Below, piece after piece: positions 32,273-46,400 of a DNA stretch of 64,000 nucleotides (position 1 is the first letter of the stretch; every line of letters begins with the position of its first letter). The notes under the pieces are model-generated. The model saw only the letters and a program-made list of their open reading frames with translations. It ran no database searches and was not told the origin of the DNA. The stretch comes from Motilimonas eburnea (lineage in GTDB: Bacteria; Pseudomonadota; Gammaproteobacteria; Enterobacterales; CBDFNC01), in NCBI RefSeq assembly GCF_021295345.1, contig NZ_JAIMJB010000003.1:141763-205762 (forward strand). The letters run 5' to 3'. The translations under genes and the position numbers were made by a program.

Positions 32273-34446
32273 GCTTCACCTCGGCTCAGGTTAATTTTAG
32301 TGACGCGCTGAGTTTTATTGTCATGACGTTCAACTGGCTGGCTTGTCCCAGACTCGCGTAAACCTAACTGAGCTAAGATTTGCGCCTTAGGGCCATCGGC
32401 AATAATTTTGCCTTGCTCCATCACGATCACACGTTGGCACAAAGCCAGCATGGCCGGTTTATGGCTGACGATGACCATGCCCACGCTGGCATCTAGCTGC
32501 ATTAACCCTTTGATGACAGCGAGTTCGGTTTGCTGATCCATGGCGCTGGTGGGCTCATCCAGTAATAATAAATGTGCGTTACGCAATAACGCCCGCGCCA
32601 ATGCCACGGCTTGTCTTTGTCCACCCGACAAATAGCGCCCGCCTTCACCTACTTGGGTTTCTAACCCTTGAGGTAAACGGTTAGCCAACTGGTTTAAGCC
32701 CGAGATTTGTAACACCCGTGCCAGCTGGGTTTGATCCACCTGATCCTGCCCCGCGGTGATGTTTTCCAGCACAGAGCCAAAAAACAAGCTGGGTTGCTGG
32801 GACACCCAGCCTGTGGCGGCGCGGATAACGCTAGCAGGCCAAAGCTGCGCGTCAATATCGTCATACTGCATCTGGCCTGAGCTAATGGGATATTGATTAG
32901 CCAGCAGCGCTAGCAAGCTAGACTTACCCGCCCCCGCAGCACCTAGGATAGCAACTCGCTCTCCCGGATTAATGGTGAGATTAATCTCTGACACGATGGC
33001 AAATTCTTGATCAGGGAAGGTAAAGTTAGCCTGTCGCAAGCTTATCTTGCCACTAAACTCAGGCTTGTCGACTACTTGATGGGCACTGGATTCCTGCTCA
33101 AGTTGCATCACGGCTTCTAAACCTTGGATGGCCGCTTTAGATTGTTGATAACGCAGCAACAAACCCGATACCTGATTCATGGCACCTGCACTACGGCCAC
33201 TAAGCATCACAATCGCAATCAAGCCACCCATGCTGAGTAAGCCTTCGGCGATTTGATATACGCCAACCACAATAAGGCCTATGGTGACTAACTGCTGACT
33301 ATTCATCACCAAATGGGTGACCGTGCTGGCAAGGTGTTTTGCCTTGATGTTCCAATCGGCTAAATCCGCCACCGTGTGTTGCCAGCGGCGCTGGGCTTCG
33401 CCTTCACCGTTAATTTGTTTAATTTCAACTAGGTTGTTTAGGCTTTCCACCAGATGAGCTTGGCGCTGAGTCGACAACTTGCCGGTTTCATCCAAGGCTT
33501 GTTTCACCTTAGGTTGAACCGCCAAACTGGCAAGCAAAATAAACAGCATCACAGCTAAAGGAATAAACACCATGCCTCCACCCAGCCAAGCAATTAGCGC
33601 TAAGAACATTAAGGTAAAAGGTAAGTCCACTAAGGTAACCATGGTCGCCGAAGTTAAAAATTCTCTCACACTATCAAATTCTTGAATTTGCTTACTAAAA
33701 GCGCCAACGGATTGCGGACGATGTAGCAGCTTCATGCCCATGGCATTGGCAAACAGTTTAGACGATAGATTCACGTCAACCTGACGCCCTGCCATGTCAC
33801 TCAAATGGCTGCGCGATTGACGCAGCAGCCAATCAAATATCAGCGCGATAAAAGCCCCCGTAGCCAACACCCAGAGGCTGTCAAAGGCGGCATTAGGTAC
33901 CACGCGATCGTACACATTCATGGTAAATAGGGGGATCACGAGAGCGAGCAAGTTAACCAAACAAGACGCGACGATAAGATCGCGATACCAAGGTTTCACT
34001 TGGGCCAAGGCTTGACGAAACCAATGCTTTTCTTGTGTCGGTTGAAACTCTTCTACCCTCTGGTCAATTTTTGCCTGGGCCGACACCAACCAAATACCAT
34101 TTGCTTGCTTGGTTAAGCTGATAACAGGCTGAGTTTGCTCCGATTGCGACTGCAGATCCCAACAACAAGCTTGTTGTTGCTCAATGGCCGTTATGATGAC
34201 AGGCCCAGTTGGTAATACCACCAAGATGGGAAGATTAGCGGCGACCAATTGACTTGGCTTAGCTAATTGGCAGTTTAAACTGGCATTAGCCATACTCTGG
34301 ACCAATGAGTCTAGGGTTATTTTCCCTGCCTCAAGAGGCACCCCAGCCAGGACTTTCTCGCGATGGCAACGGATCTGAAAATGCCTTGCAAAATACAGCA
34401 CAGCTTCGCAATAAGGGTCAATATTAGCTTCCAACGTCATGCTCAT
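32269..34446 (-). CDS. type I secretion ABC exporter, LapB-like
   Basis: A 725-residue permease-ATPase. Residues 1-140 are a C39-like domain without the catalytic cysteine position, as expected for exporters of RTX adhesins. Six membrane helices lie at about 155-430 (for example LIVASCLVNLLALVIPLF, LPFTLMFLALIAWLGGGMVF). The nucleotide-binding domain includes Walker A GAAGAGKSS (about 502), the signature LSGGQRQAVALARALL (about 607) and Walker B LLLLDEPTSAMDQQ (about 628). It drives export of the giant adhesin gene product directly upstream; the adhesin stop TAA (34447-34449) abuts its start ATG. In Pseudomonas the counterpart is LapB. Confidence 0.93.
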   Translation of the reverse strand: MSMTLEANIDPYCEAVLYFARHFQIRCHREKVLAGVPLEAGKITLDSLVQSMANASLNCQLAKPSQLVAANLPILVVLPTGPVIITAIEQQQACCWDLQSQSEQTQPVISLTKQANGIWLVSAQAKIDQRVEEFQPTQEKHWFRQALAQVKPWYRDLIVASCLVNLLALVIPLFTMNVYDRVVPNAAFDSLWVLATGAFIALIFDWLLRQSRSHLSDMAGRQVDVNLSSKLFANAMGMKLLHRPQSVGAFSKQIQEFDSVREFLTSATMVTLVDLPFTLMFLALIAWLGGGMVFIPLAVMLFILLASLAVQPKVKQALDETGKLSTQRQAHLVESLNNLVEIKQINGEGEAQRRWQHTVADLADWNIKAKHLASTVTHLVMNSQQLVTIGLIVVGVYQIAEGLLSMGGLIAIVMLSGRSAGAMNQVSGLLLRYQQSKAAIQGLEAVMQLEQESSAHQVVDKPEFSGKISLRQANFTFPDQEFAIVSEINLTINPGERVAILGAAGAGKSSLLALLANQYPISSGQMQYDDIDAQLWPASVIRAATGWVSQQPSLFFGSVLENITAGQDQVDQTQLARVLQISGLNQLANRLPQGLETQVGEGGRYLSGGQRQAVALARALLRNAHLLLLDEPTSAMDQQTELAVIKGLMQLDASVGMVIVSHKPAMLALCQRVIVMEQGKIIADGPKAQILAQLGLRESGTSQPVERHDNKTQRVTKINLSRGEA

Positions 34447-37400
34447 TTACTGCCCCGTGATCAAGGTTTGATCATTGACCAAGCGAGTTAGAATATCGGC
34501 TTCCGATACGCCAGAACTACTTTCACCATACAGGGTATCGATATCGACGCCACTTAGCTCTATGGTTTGTACTTGGTTGGTGCCGTCAAGCTTAATGGTG
34601 ATCAGAGTCGAACCGCTACTATCATCCAGATCAATCACATTATCCAAGGCACTGGCATTACTCACATCAACCGACGCGAGTAAATTAGACAAATTAATAC
34701 TGTCTTCACCCACGCTGAAATCCGTGATCACATCTTGTGCTGGTGTTCCTTGATCGGCGGCGTTAAACACAAATTGATCGGCGCCAGTCCCTCCGGTTAA
34801 GGTATCATTGCCTGAGCCGGCCACTATGATGTCATCGGCTGCACTGCCGGTGAAGCTGCCAGTGTCATTAACGACTGAAACCTTAATGATCTGCTCTGTT
34901 CCTTGGGCCTGATCGCTACCTAGTGTCGCAATCGGCGTAAAGGTTAATTCAAAATCTTGTACTTGGCTTAACCCTTCTAAGGTAAGGTCTGCTAACTCAT
35001 CTTGTGTTAGCAGCCAATCTGCGCCATCGGCAACACCATGATTAAAGGTCACGCCTGCGGGTAGCCCGCTAACTCTAACGGAACCTGTCTCACTTGGATC
35101 TGGGTTAATCAGCTCCATTTCTAACGTCAGTGGCACTGAGCTATTTTGTGCTGCCAGCACTTGATCAAATTGACTGGTTAAAATCGGCTCATCCACCACT
35201 GGTGTTAAATCTAGGGTCATGTGATGAATAGCGGGATCGCCAAGATCCGTTTCCAACACCCCACCCACGATGGCCTTATCAAAGGTGCCCACGGAGACGG
35301 TTAAATCAAAATGACCAAAGGCATCTGGGCCTGTGATTAATTCAAACCCATCCAGTTCACTGGCGTTGATAATCAAGGTTGCCGTCGCTTGCTTGCCCGT
35401 TAAGGTAAAGCCGGCCTCTTGACTGCCAACGCGGATCCCTGATAATCCTTCAAAAGCGGTCAGGTCTGAGCCAAACTCGACCGTGACACTTAAGCGGATC
35501 AATTCATTACTGTTGGTTTCGAGGCTCACCGCATTTAAATCTATATGTGTGACATCCCCCTCTTGTCCGGTTAAGGCATCGGGCGCATTAAACAGCTGTA
35601 CATCATCGCCGATAGGGAGCACTTCTAAAGTGAAGTTACCTTCGGTGGTCACAAAATCGGTTGTGCCTATCTCATAAGTGATGACGTTAACCTGCAATGG
35701 AATATCACCACTAAAATCCAATGGCGGTTTGATCACCAGCTTAGCGAGATCAGCCGGATCGACCGCCCAGCTATAGGTGGCTAAACCGTTAAAACTGCCA
35801 CCATCTGGGCCGTTATTGGGTACTGGCGTATAGCTACCACCGCCATTATCTATAGCCACAATAGAGCCAGCGGGAACACCACTAAGCTCAATCGACATAG
35901 TCTCTGAGCCATCTTGGTCGATAAAGTTCACCCCGAGATCTTGTAAACTGATATAGGTATCTTCATCACCACGCACATTGCTAGCGGTAATACTGGCCTT
36001 ATCGGTGATAGGTTGAACGTCCAATACCAAGGTTGTGGTCGCTGTGCCTGTTGCCGTATTCGTTGAGCCATTACAGCCCGGTGCGGTATCGGTCACTTCA
36101 GCAACTACGCCTATGGTGATTTCACCGGAGCGATGTGGCGGAGGTAAATAACTAATTTGGTCAAGCTGAGCCATATCCGATACCTGATAAGTAACCGGAC
36201 TGTCAGATATTTTGGTCAGCACACCATCGGGCGCGATCAAGCTGCCACCCTCATTGAGCACTAAGGTTAGCCCCGTTAAGGCCTCAACCCCCTCATTGGT
36301 AATATTGGAATCGGCAAACGCAGCCGTAAGATCAAGAGGGGTGATTTCATCTTCATTGATTTGATCTGCGCCAACGGTTAAATCAACGCCATCAACCACT
36401 GGGGTGATTTCAAGCTTAAGCTGTTGCAGCTCACTGCGGGTATCACCGCTGATGCTGTCGGTTGCCGTCACGTGCACGGGGATGGTCATCACCCCGGCAA
36501 AGTCCTTATCCTTCAATACGATATTTAACCCACCGATGGCGGATTCTTGAAACACGTATTGCACCACATATTTACCTGTGGGGTCGTAATCAGCAACCAC
36601 GCCAGGGCCGGTAATGATGGCGCCATGAGCCAGTTCGCTGGCTAAAATAGTGAAGCTGACTTCGTCATTGCTGTCCCCAGCCACACTGGTATTTAAATGC
36701 CCAGCCGTTGAGATCACTTGGCCTTCTTGGCCATCAATCACGTTATCACAAGGTGCAGCGGGATCGATCGGCTGCAAATCATCGACATCACTCGCACTGC
36801 TGTCGGCGCTATCTTGTTTAAAGTGCACCTGAATGCTGGTGGTGATCATTTCTGCATCATCACCATCGAGCACTCGAGCACTAACGGCTAACGACACCGG
36901 GAATAAAGTTTTATCGCTGGAATGCACTTGTACATCTTTTAATATGTTAGCAGCATTTTCCATTACACTGGTCGAGGTCAATCCGCCTGCTGGGATCAAC
37001 CAACGGCCATTGCCATCATGAATAGCCTGATTAGGTGAGCCATATTCAACATACCAAGTGGTGGCATTCGGGGCTTGGATCACAATGTAATCCAATACTT
37101 CAGATCCATCATTATCTTGATCATAAAAACCAACCGCGCCACTTAAGCGTATAGGGCTGCCATCGGTACTCTCCCGCACCGTATGATCGCTTTGTAAGCG
37201 AGTAATATCAGCCAAGGTTTCATTACCCGGCCCAGTGAGCTCTTCAACCTGTGCAATCACGGTTACGCTAGCACTGTCGGTAAAGCTTTGCGTCACCGTT
37301 TCTCCGGCTTCCGATGTATCTGTAATGTCATAAGCCACATTAAAATTAAATGTGCCACTGGCATCGGTTGGCGCCGCCACTGCAAGGCGGCCACTGGCCA

Positions 37401-40400
37401 ATAAATCATCTAGGGTGGGCGAGCGGCCATCGACCAAGGAGGCAAGATCGAGGGGAACAGTTTGCGCTACGCCATCAAAATACAAGGTCATACCCGCTGG
37501 CATATCCTTGATAGTAAAGGCTGAAACTGACTCACTGCCATCTTGGTCTGCGCCAAGATTGGGTCGTAGATTCAACGCGACTTGCGTATCTTCTAACCCT
37601 TCACCACTATTAGCCGCTAACCCTGTGGAATCAATCACAGGCGAGATGTTCACCTCTAAGGTCAAAGCGTATTCGCTGTCATCCGCAGGTGGCTTAGCAT
37701 CACCATCGGGCTCACTGTCACCGTCTGGCTCAGTAACAATAGCTTCAATATTTAACTTAACCACACCGCTAAAATCGGGTTTAGGCTTGAGATAAAGCTG
37801 CTTTAGTTCATCCACCGTCACTTGATAAACGGGCTGACCGAATTCATCAAAATGCGCCACCGTGATAGCCGCTGCGTTACCCGATGCATCGGTTAAGGCA
37901 AAGCCATCGGGCACGCCAGACAACAACAGGTTGAGATCTTCTGAGCCGTCATCATCTTCGGTCGCCATATGAATATTGAGCGGGATTAAGCTGTCTTCAT
38001 AAAATACGGTGCTATTGCTAATAACCTGAGTAGCATCATCAAATACCCAGTCGCCATCAGCTATCACCGTCGGTGTATCAACAACACCTTTGAGGATCAC
38101 CTCAAACTGCTTCTCGGTACTTTCAGCCGTTTCATTTACAGGTACAACTCCGCCTTGGGTTGATTCGGTGGCAATGGCTTTAACCGACACAAAGAAGCTA
38201 CCGCTGACCGAACTAATATCCTCTTTGGGAAGTAGCGCTACCTTACCGGCTAATAAATCCTCACCATTAACTTGGTACTTGTCGCCACCTAAAGCAGTAA
38301 AACGACCGCCATCGATTGGAACTAAGCTCCAATCGGCGGGTAAGGTGACTTCAAAACTCAATGACTCACTGCCATCTAAGTCTGTTAATGCCCCCTCGAT
38401 GGCTTTATTTAACAGGATCAACTCATCCTCTAGGCCTCTGACATCTTTAACCGATAGAGTTGGCTTATCGGCATCGGGAGCCACATTAATGATGACTAAA
38501 TTTGCCGCGCCTGATTCTGTATCACCATTATCTTTTTCCGTTGCAACAGCTTGTATTGTAAAAACAAATGAACCCGCTAAATCTTGTCCAGTTTGAGCGT
38601 CCATTGTTAAGGTGAGTTTATCTAGTTCAGTCGCGCTAACCGTGTCACCATTAGTAATCACGCTGCCGTTTATACTTACCGTTAACCCAGCTTGAATATT
38701 ATCAATGACATAACTGATTTTTTCTGAGCCGTCTTGGTCATACAGGTCTGCTTTGAACTGCATTTGGATCGCTTCACCGTCTTCTACCCCGGAATAACTA
38801 AACTGTGAATTGCTGGTATCCCAAATTGGCGCATCGGCATCAGACTCAACATGGATCCTGATGGTATTTTCTTCCACGAAAGGCATCGAATTCGTGGCGA
38901 CATTAGCTTTAAAATTGATGTCTAAGATTTGTGTCGCGTCTGAGCTATTCAGTGCTGGAGTGAATACAAGATCACCTATAACTTGAAACACGCCCGTCGT
39001 GCCAATTTCTTCAAGCTGGGCTGCGTTGATAATAAGGTTACCATCAACATCGGTTGATAGTGCGCCGCCATTAAGAGTAATGGAGCCCCCTTGTAGGGAT
39101 GCCTTATCTATGGTGATATGTGTCACCCTCTCGCCGTTATCCTGATCCCCGGTCGACACCTTCAAATCTAAGGTTAATGGCGTGTCTTCTATGGTGTCAG
39201 TATTGGTGATAGTTATTTCACCTGGCTTATCAGCCACGACTAATTCCAGGTAAGACTGAGCTTGGTCACCATCAAAATCTTCAACCACATAACGTATATT
39301 CTCAAATACCCCAAGGCCGACTGGCGCGACTTGGGTCACTAACGTACCCGTGCCATCGGCATTGATCGTCAAGGTGCCAAACGGGGTATTTTTGTCGTCA
39401 ACTAATACAATGGCAGTGCCAACCGGATGTTCACTATTATCGGGCAAAATAACCTTAACAATTTCACCGCCATCGGCGCCGGTGATCTTGTCAGATAATA
39501 AGTTAAAGGTTTTAGTACTGCCTTCCACCACGGCCAACACGTCAACTTGCGAGCTAGGAATGTCATCCGCAATTTCAAGGTTGACGAGATGTTGGCTAGC
39601 GGCGCTAACGTCGCCATCGGCATCCACCGCTTGTACGGCTAAACTGATGGTTTTAACCGTATCGTCACTACCAAGATGATCAATGGGCCCCTTTAATTGC
39701 ACCTTGATGGTGCCATCCAAGTTAAACTGGATCCTAAATACTTCTTGGCTACCTGCTTTTGCTAGCCACCAGCCATTTTTATTGGCTGCGCCAGCAAGCA
39801 CCACGGGCTCACCATGACTGGTTAACCCAGGAATAGCCTGACCCGCTAAAACAGGATTAATAGCGACCACATCATCACTGCCTTGGTTTAACACAAAGCC
39901 TATTTTATCTGCATCAAAATCTTCACTCTGCAATTGGTTTTCATCCACTTGCAAGGTATCTGTGATGGCTAAGCTTGGGTTTAAGCCATCATTGATATTA
40001 ACCGAGATAGTCACCTTACCCGTTGAGCCATCACTATCACTGACAAAGACAGGTAAGTTTAAGCTGGCATTGTTATTAAAGTTGCTTAAATCATGATCGA
40101 TAGCTTGGTGCAAGGTAAAGTTAAGAGTAGCTTGAGCAGTTTGATTTGGATCTACGCCTAACGAGCTTGGCAAGGTCACAGTGAAGATCCTTGTGCCATC
40201 AGCGAGTACACCTTTATAGCTGCCATTGCCATCATCTTGCCAAGTAACTTGTAGGCCATTGTGCATTAGCGTTGAGCCATCACTTAGCAACACCGCTGAA
40301 CCGGATGATATCTCTAACCCCACCTTAGTTAAGGCGTCTTGTGATGCGGTTAAGGTTAACGTGGATTGACCACTATTGGTGATGACTGATGGGGTGGTCG

Positions 40401-43400
40401 GTGCCTTAGGTATCTCTGTCACCGTTAACCCGAACCCTGTAATGTCGGGCGACTGACTATCGGCAATGTTGACCAACAAGGTTTGATCGACTTGGTCCTG
40501 ATCAAAATCTTTGACGCTAACCACTAACGGGATTTCTAACTCGGCAACCGAATTATTGCTCACATCCAGCTGATCTATCGCCTGAAACAAGGTGACTTGG
40601 TATTGTAAATCGCTGTCGCCGGTGGCGTTGAGCGCCCCTTTTATTTCAACACTGAAAACATGATCTTTAGTGGGATCTAAACCTTTATAGGCAATCAGCG
40701 TATCCCCATCCATGACGTAATTAATAGGTACGGTGCCGGACGTTAAGCCTGCCGGCTGCTTACTGGGATCAAACCAAACCTGGGTGATTTGGTCGCTGCC
40801 AATATTTACCGTAAAGTCACCCACTGCGACCACATTGCCTGCGTTTAGATCTGTTTCATCCAGATTAGCAACACGGGTATTTTCCATGAAAGGATTATTA
40901 CCATCAGCCACTTGCCAGATAAATTGCCCCGTGGCCATGGCCGTGCCGTCAAGATCCGTCGCGGTAATCGCCAGTGGCAAGGTTAAGTTATCACTCACTT
41001 GGTGATCAAATGGCAAGCTCTGAGTCAAGGTGACCGTCGCTTTGACATCTTGAACCACACCATTGGCTTGGCTGACGGCGCTGATATCAAATCGAATCAC
41101 TTCTGCCACACCATTGTGGCCAATGATTTGCTTGCCATCTGAGCTTAAAGTAAAGATAACCAGCTCACCGTTACTGGTTAAGCGCCCAGTATTAAGGGAA
41201 ATAACGGCGAGATTAGCAAATTTAACCGTACTCGCATCTAAGTCATCCGAGCCAGATGAAAGGGTAAAATCATGACTAATCGGAGTGGGGTTAGCGTAAT
41301 CGGGCTCAGTATATTGTTCCCTAACATCCGCCATCTCTCCTTTGTCGCCATCAATTATGGTCAGGGTAACGTCGGCCGAGGCGGAATCTTTATCGCTATC
41401 TTGAATTTGATAACTAAAATTTAATTCTTGGGTTTGCTGATGATTTAAATTACGCGCGACTTCTAATTGCCAATGGCCAAATACATCGACCGTAAGCTTA
41501 CCTTTATCGGTATCGAACACGGCATCTGTGGTGCCATTTACCGACTGAGTGACACCTTGGTAAGTCACACTCGTTAAGGTCAGGGGCGCATCTATGCTTT
41601 GGTCATTATCAAGTAAATTCCCCTGCTGCACCTGATCTTCAATCACATCAGCCAGATCCGGTTGAGCAAAAGGCGGGGCATCGCGTAAATTTAGGCTGGC
41701 TTCAAGGATCACTTTTTCTTGAGTTCCGTCGGCATCAATTTGCTGCACATCCACTAAGTAAGTAATCAAGGAAGATGGTTTACCCGCTTCTTGATCTAGC
41801 GGTAAAAACTGCGTCACACTAACGCGAGCCGAGCTCGGATCGAGCACCGCAATCGAAACCAGCTTGCCATCACCGTCGCGGCGTAGCTCGATTTGCAGTT
41901 GATTACTGCTGATATTTGCTGTGATACCCTGACCACCCGATGAAAGTCCTTTGAGCTGACTTTGATCTGCACTAAATGTGAGTTCACCATTAGTGACTTC
42001 CAACGCGGTCGAGTCACTTAACGCGCCTTTATTTAAGTCAACCTCAAACATCAGCATATACTGCGGCGCATTGAGATCCGGCGTTTCATCTTGCACGCTA
42101 TTGCCCGCTTGATCGGCTACTTGAGCACTGATGCTCCAAACATCAAAGCGAGACAAGCTGGATACATCTATGTTGGGCACCCGCCATTGCCCACTGCTGT
42201 CTACTACACTGGTGTAAGTCAACGTGCTGGAGGCATCTTGTATCAACAAGGTGACCACCTGCCCTGCCTCAGCTGTGGTTGTACCAAATAGCTCGGTGAC
42301 CTTACCTAGGATAAATTCAGTCGCATTGAGCCCAGTTAGGGTGTCAATATCGATGGCCAGCAAGGTATCTTTATTGACCGTATCTGACGCTGTGGCTAGG
42401 TTTCCTGCCACATCTGTCACCTCGGCCATCACCGTTAAAGTGCCTTCTGCCAAACTAGATAAATCAAGATCAACTAGGCTAAACTGACCACCGCTGACTT
42501 GGACGCTAAAGTGCTGGCTCACGCCGTTTACATCGGTGACAACGATAGCGACATCGCGGCCGTCTTCAACGTCGGTCACCGAGCCGACAATATCAACTTG
42601 GTTTATTTCGCTGGCATTTAAGGCATCATCACTGCCGGAAACAAATTCGACACTAATGGTGGCTAGGGTATCTTTACTGGCCACATCGGTGGCACTCACC
42701 AAATTGCCTGCCAGATCTGCCACCTCTACCCGCGCTGTGAGGTTGTTATCACCTTCCGCCAAGCCGGATAAATCAACGCTTGGCAGTACCCATTTACCGC
42801 CAATAACCGTGGTTTGAAAGCTTAACTGCTGACCCTTTTGGTCTTGCACCACCACATCAACTAACTGACCATCTTCAATCTGGCTGACGTCACCTTGAAG
42901 TCGCGTTTGGCCCACTTCCAGTTGGTTTAGGGTGTCGTCACTGCCCGTTATGATCTCTATGCTAACCTGAGCTAAGGTGTCTTTAACGGCACTGGCACTA
43001 GCACTGGCTGGGTTACCCGCTAAGTCTTCAACTTGGGCATTAACCGTTAAGGCTCCTTCATTAAAGCCAGATAAATCAAGGGGTGCATGGCTCCATTTAC
43101 CATCTACCACCACAGCCGAATATTGGGCAGAAGTGTTGACGCCATCGGTTATGGTAAAGCGCACCACATCCCCATCTTCGACATCATTGGTTTGACCAAA
43201 GATCACAACCTGATTAATTTCGCTGGCGTTAAGTAGATTATCGCCGCCGCTTTCAATTCCGACGGTTAATACACTGAGCACATCTTTGAGCACGGTATCT
43301 GACGCCGTTGCAACGTTGCCCGCTTGGTCGGTGACACTGGCCACCGCCGTCAATGGCCCATCACTAAAGCCCGTAAGATCAAGCCCAGTTGCTGTCCATA

Positions 43401-46400
43401 AGCCATCTTTTATCACGGCTGTACCAGCGGCTTGCAGGCCTAGGCTATCGGTCACGACAACGGTGACGAGGGCGCCATCTTCAATATATTTCACACCACC
43501 AACAAAGGTCGCATTGGCGGACTCTTGCGCGTTGAGTCGGCCATCACCATTGGTTTTAATAAATATCAGGGTTTGCGCCAACACATCTTTGATGGCGTCA
43601 TCACTGGCTTGAGCCGTATTACCTGCCTTATCTTGCACGGTTGCGGTGGCGGTTAATTCGCCTTCTTCAAGGCTGGAGAGATCAAGGTTATCAACCGACC
43701 ATTTACCTTGCTTAACACTAGCCTCGGCATTAACGGTGTTGCCGTTGGCATCGCTGACCACTAGGTTGACCGTTTGGCCATTTTCAACCTGCACGACCGT
43801 ACCATGAATATGAACCCCATTGATCTCAGCGCTGTTAAGCACATTGTCGGTGCCCGATTCAATCAAGATGTTAATACTGGCTTGGGTATCTTTAATGATT
43901 TGGGTATTTGCCGTGGCAATGTTGCCGGCTAGATCTTGCACCGTGGCCACAGCCGTGATCGGGCCATCTTGAAGTGGCGTTAAATCATTACCCAGAATAA
44001 ACCAACGCCCATTATTCACTTGCGCGTTTAAGATTAAACTGTCGCCGTTTTGATCGCTCACCACGACTTGCACCCAACGGCCATCTTCCACGCTGGTGAC
44101 TCTGCCTGCCAAAATCTCATTATCCGCTTCGCTGGCATTAAGGATACTGTCGCTAAGTTGCTGTTCAAAAAACAAATCAATGGTAGCGGTGGTGTCTTTT
44201 TCAACTTGTTGCTCAGCTATCGCAACGTTTCCTGCCTCGTCTTTTGCTAAGGCAATAAACGTGAGCTCACCATCAAACAGGGGCGTTAAGTCTAAATCTG
44301 GGAGTTGCCATTGACCGCCGGTTATCTCGGCAAAATAAAACTGACTTTGCTTGCCATCGGAAATTTCAATGATGACCTTTTGGCCATCCTCAATATGGCT
44401 GGCTTGTCCATGAATATGTACGCCTGTGACTTCAGAGTCATTGATCACTTGGTCTGAGCCCGCGTCGACATTGATGGTTAACTCGGCCAAGGTATCTTTT
44501 ACGGCTTGGGCTTGCGCCGTTGCAACATTGCCGACGCGATCTTGTACTTGGGCGGTTGCCACCAGAGGGCCTTCTTCTAAGCCACTAAAATCTGCGGCAG
44601 GGATCTCAAAATAGTTAAATGTCACCGTGGTCACAAAGACCCGCTCATTGCCCGCTTGGTCGGTCACCGAAATTTGGACTAGTTCACCATTATTAACATC
44701 ATTGGTGGTACCACTGAGTTTGGTTTTACCCACTTCACGGCCATTTAGCACCCCATCGCCATGGGTTTCTATATTCAATGACAGGGTGGCAAGGGTATCA
44801 ATTCGCTCGGTCACGGGAGCCGATGCCACGTTACCCGCTTGGTCACTGACACTCGCGACCACATCAAACTTGCCGTCAGCAAAGTGGGAGATATCTAATC
44901 CCGAAACCAGATATCGGCCATTCTCAACAATGGTCGTTACTGAGCCTGTATTGCCTTGGCTATCTGTCGCTGTGATGGTGACAACTTGACCATCTTCTAC
45001 ACCCTTAACCCAACCATAAGCACGACCATTTTGGGTTTCTATTGAGTTTAACCAACCGTCACCACCATCATCGACAAATAGGGTGATTTCAGCATAGGTA
45101 TCTTTATCTGCTTGGGCATTGGCGGTGGCAAGGTTACCGACTTTGTCGGTAACCTCTGCTGAGACTTGCAATGGGCCATCTGCCAAGGTCGATAAATCAA
45201 TTGGCGATATTTGATAACCATTACCGTCAACTTGGGTGACTAGGTTAATTTGTTGGCCGAGTTGATCGGTGATGGTTATGTTGACGCGTTCGCCATCATT
45301 CACCTCAAACACACTGCCGCGAATGGTTGCACCCAGCGATTCTTGCTGGTTAATCACCCCATCACCACCGGTCAAGATATTCACCGAGATGGTGGCTTTG
45401 GTATCAATTAAAACCGTGTCGGTAGCTTGGGCTGGGTTACCCGCATTATCAACCGTAGTAGCCGTAGCAGTGAACTCACCATCGGCAAAAGCACTTAAGT
45501 CTAGGCCAGTGACAAAATAGCGACCTTGCTGCACCGTGGTGGTGATGCTGCCGGTATTTCCTTGAGCGTCTATCGCGGTAATTTGGATTTGGGTGCCATC
45601 GGCAATGCCGGTTACCTCACCAAAGGCAGCCACATGTTGGATTTCTTCGCTATTAAGCCAGCCATCCCCCCCGTCATAAATAGTTAAGGTTATCTCTGCT
45701 AGGGTGTCTTTGTTTACCGTTTCGCTAGCCAACGCGGTATTTCCGACCCTATCTTGCACTTCAGCTGTGATGGTAAGGGGGCCATCTTTTAACAAACTGA
45801 TATCAGCATCACGCACCACCCATTGGCCATTTTTTACCGTGGCGAAAAACTCGGCGCTATTGCGACCATCAGACACTGTCAAGGTCAGCACTTGACCATC
45901 TTCAACTTGGCTTACGGAGCCAAAAAAGTGGCTTGCCAGTGACTCTTGTTGATTAATGATGCCATCCCCCCCATCGGCAACGTTCAAGGTGACCGATGCG
46001 AGGGTGTCCTTATAGGCTGTTGCCGACGCCGTCGCGGGGTTGCCGGCTTGATCTTGAGTCGAAGCGCTAACCTTAATAGGCCCTTCAGCTAATTCCGATA
46101 AATCGACGTGAAACAGGTTGAAAACATGGTTATTGACCGAGGTTTCAAAATACAGGGTCTTGCCATTCACATCGGTCACGCTGATTTCGATTGGCTCTCC
46201 TTGATCAACATTAAAGGTCGTGCCTGTAATGTGGGCATTGAGCACTTCATTTTGATTGAGTGCCCCATCACCGCCGGTGAGAATATTGACCGATAGGGTC
46301 GCTTTAGTGTCGATTAACACACTGTCAGAGGCGGTCGCTGAATTCCCCGCTTTATCCGTCACCACAGCCGTGGCGGTAAAGGTGCCTTCTGCGAAATGGC

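Noticed and set aside
32269..34446. Active C39 bacteriocin-type peptidase domain in the ABC exporter
   Set aside because: The N-terminal domain lacks the catalytic cysteine position, as is usual for exporters of RTX adhesins.
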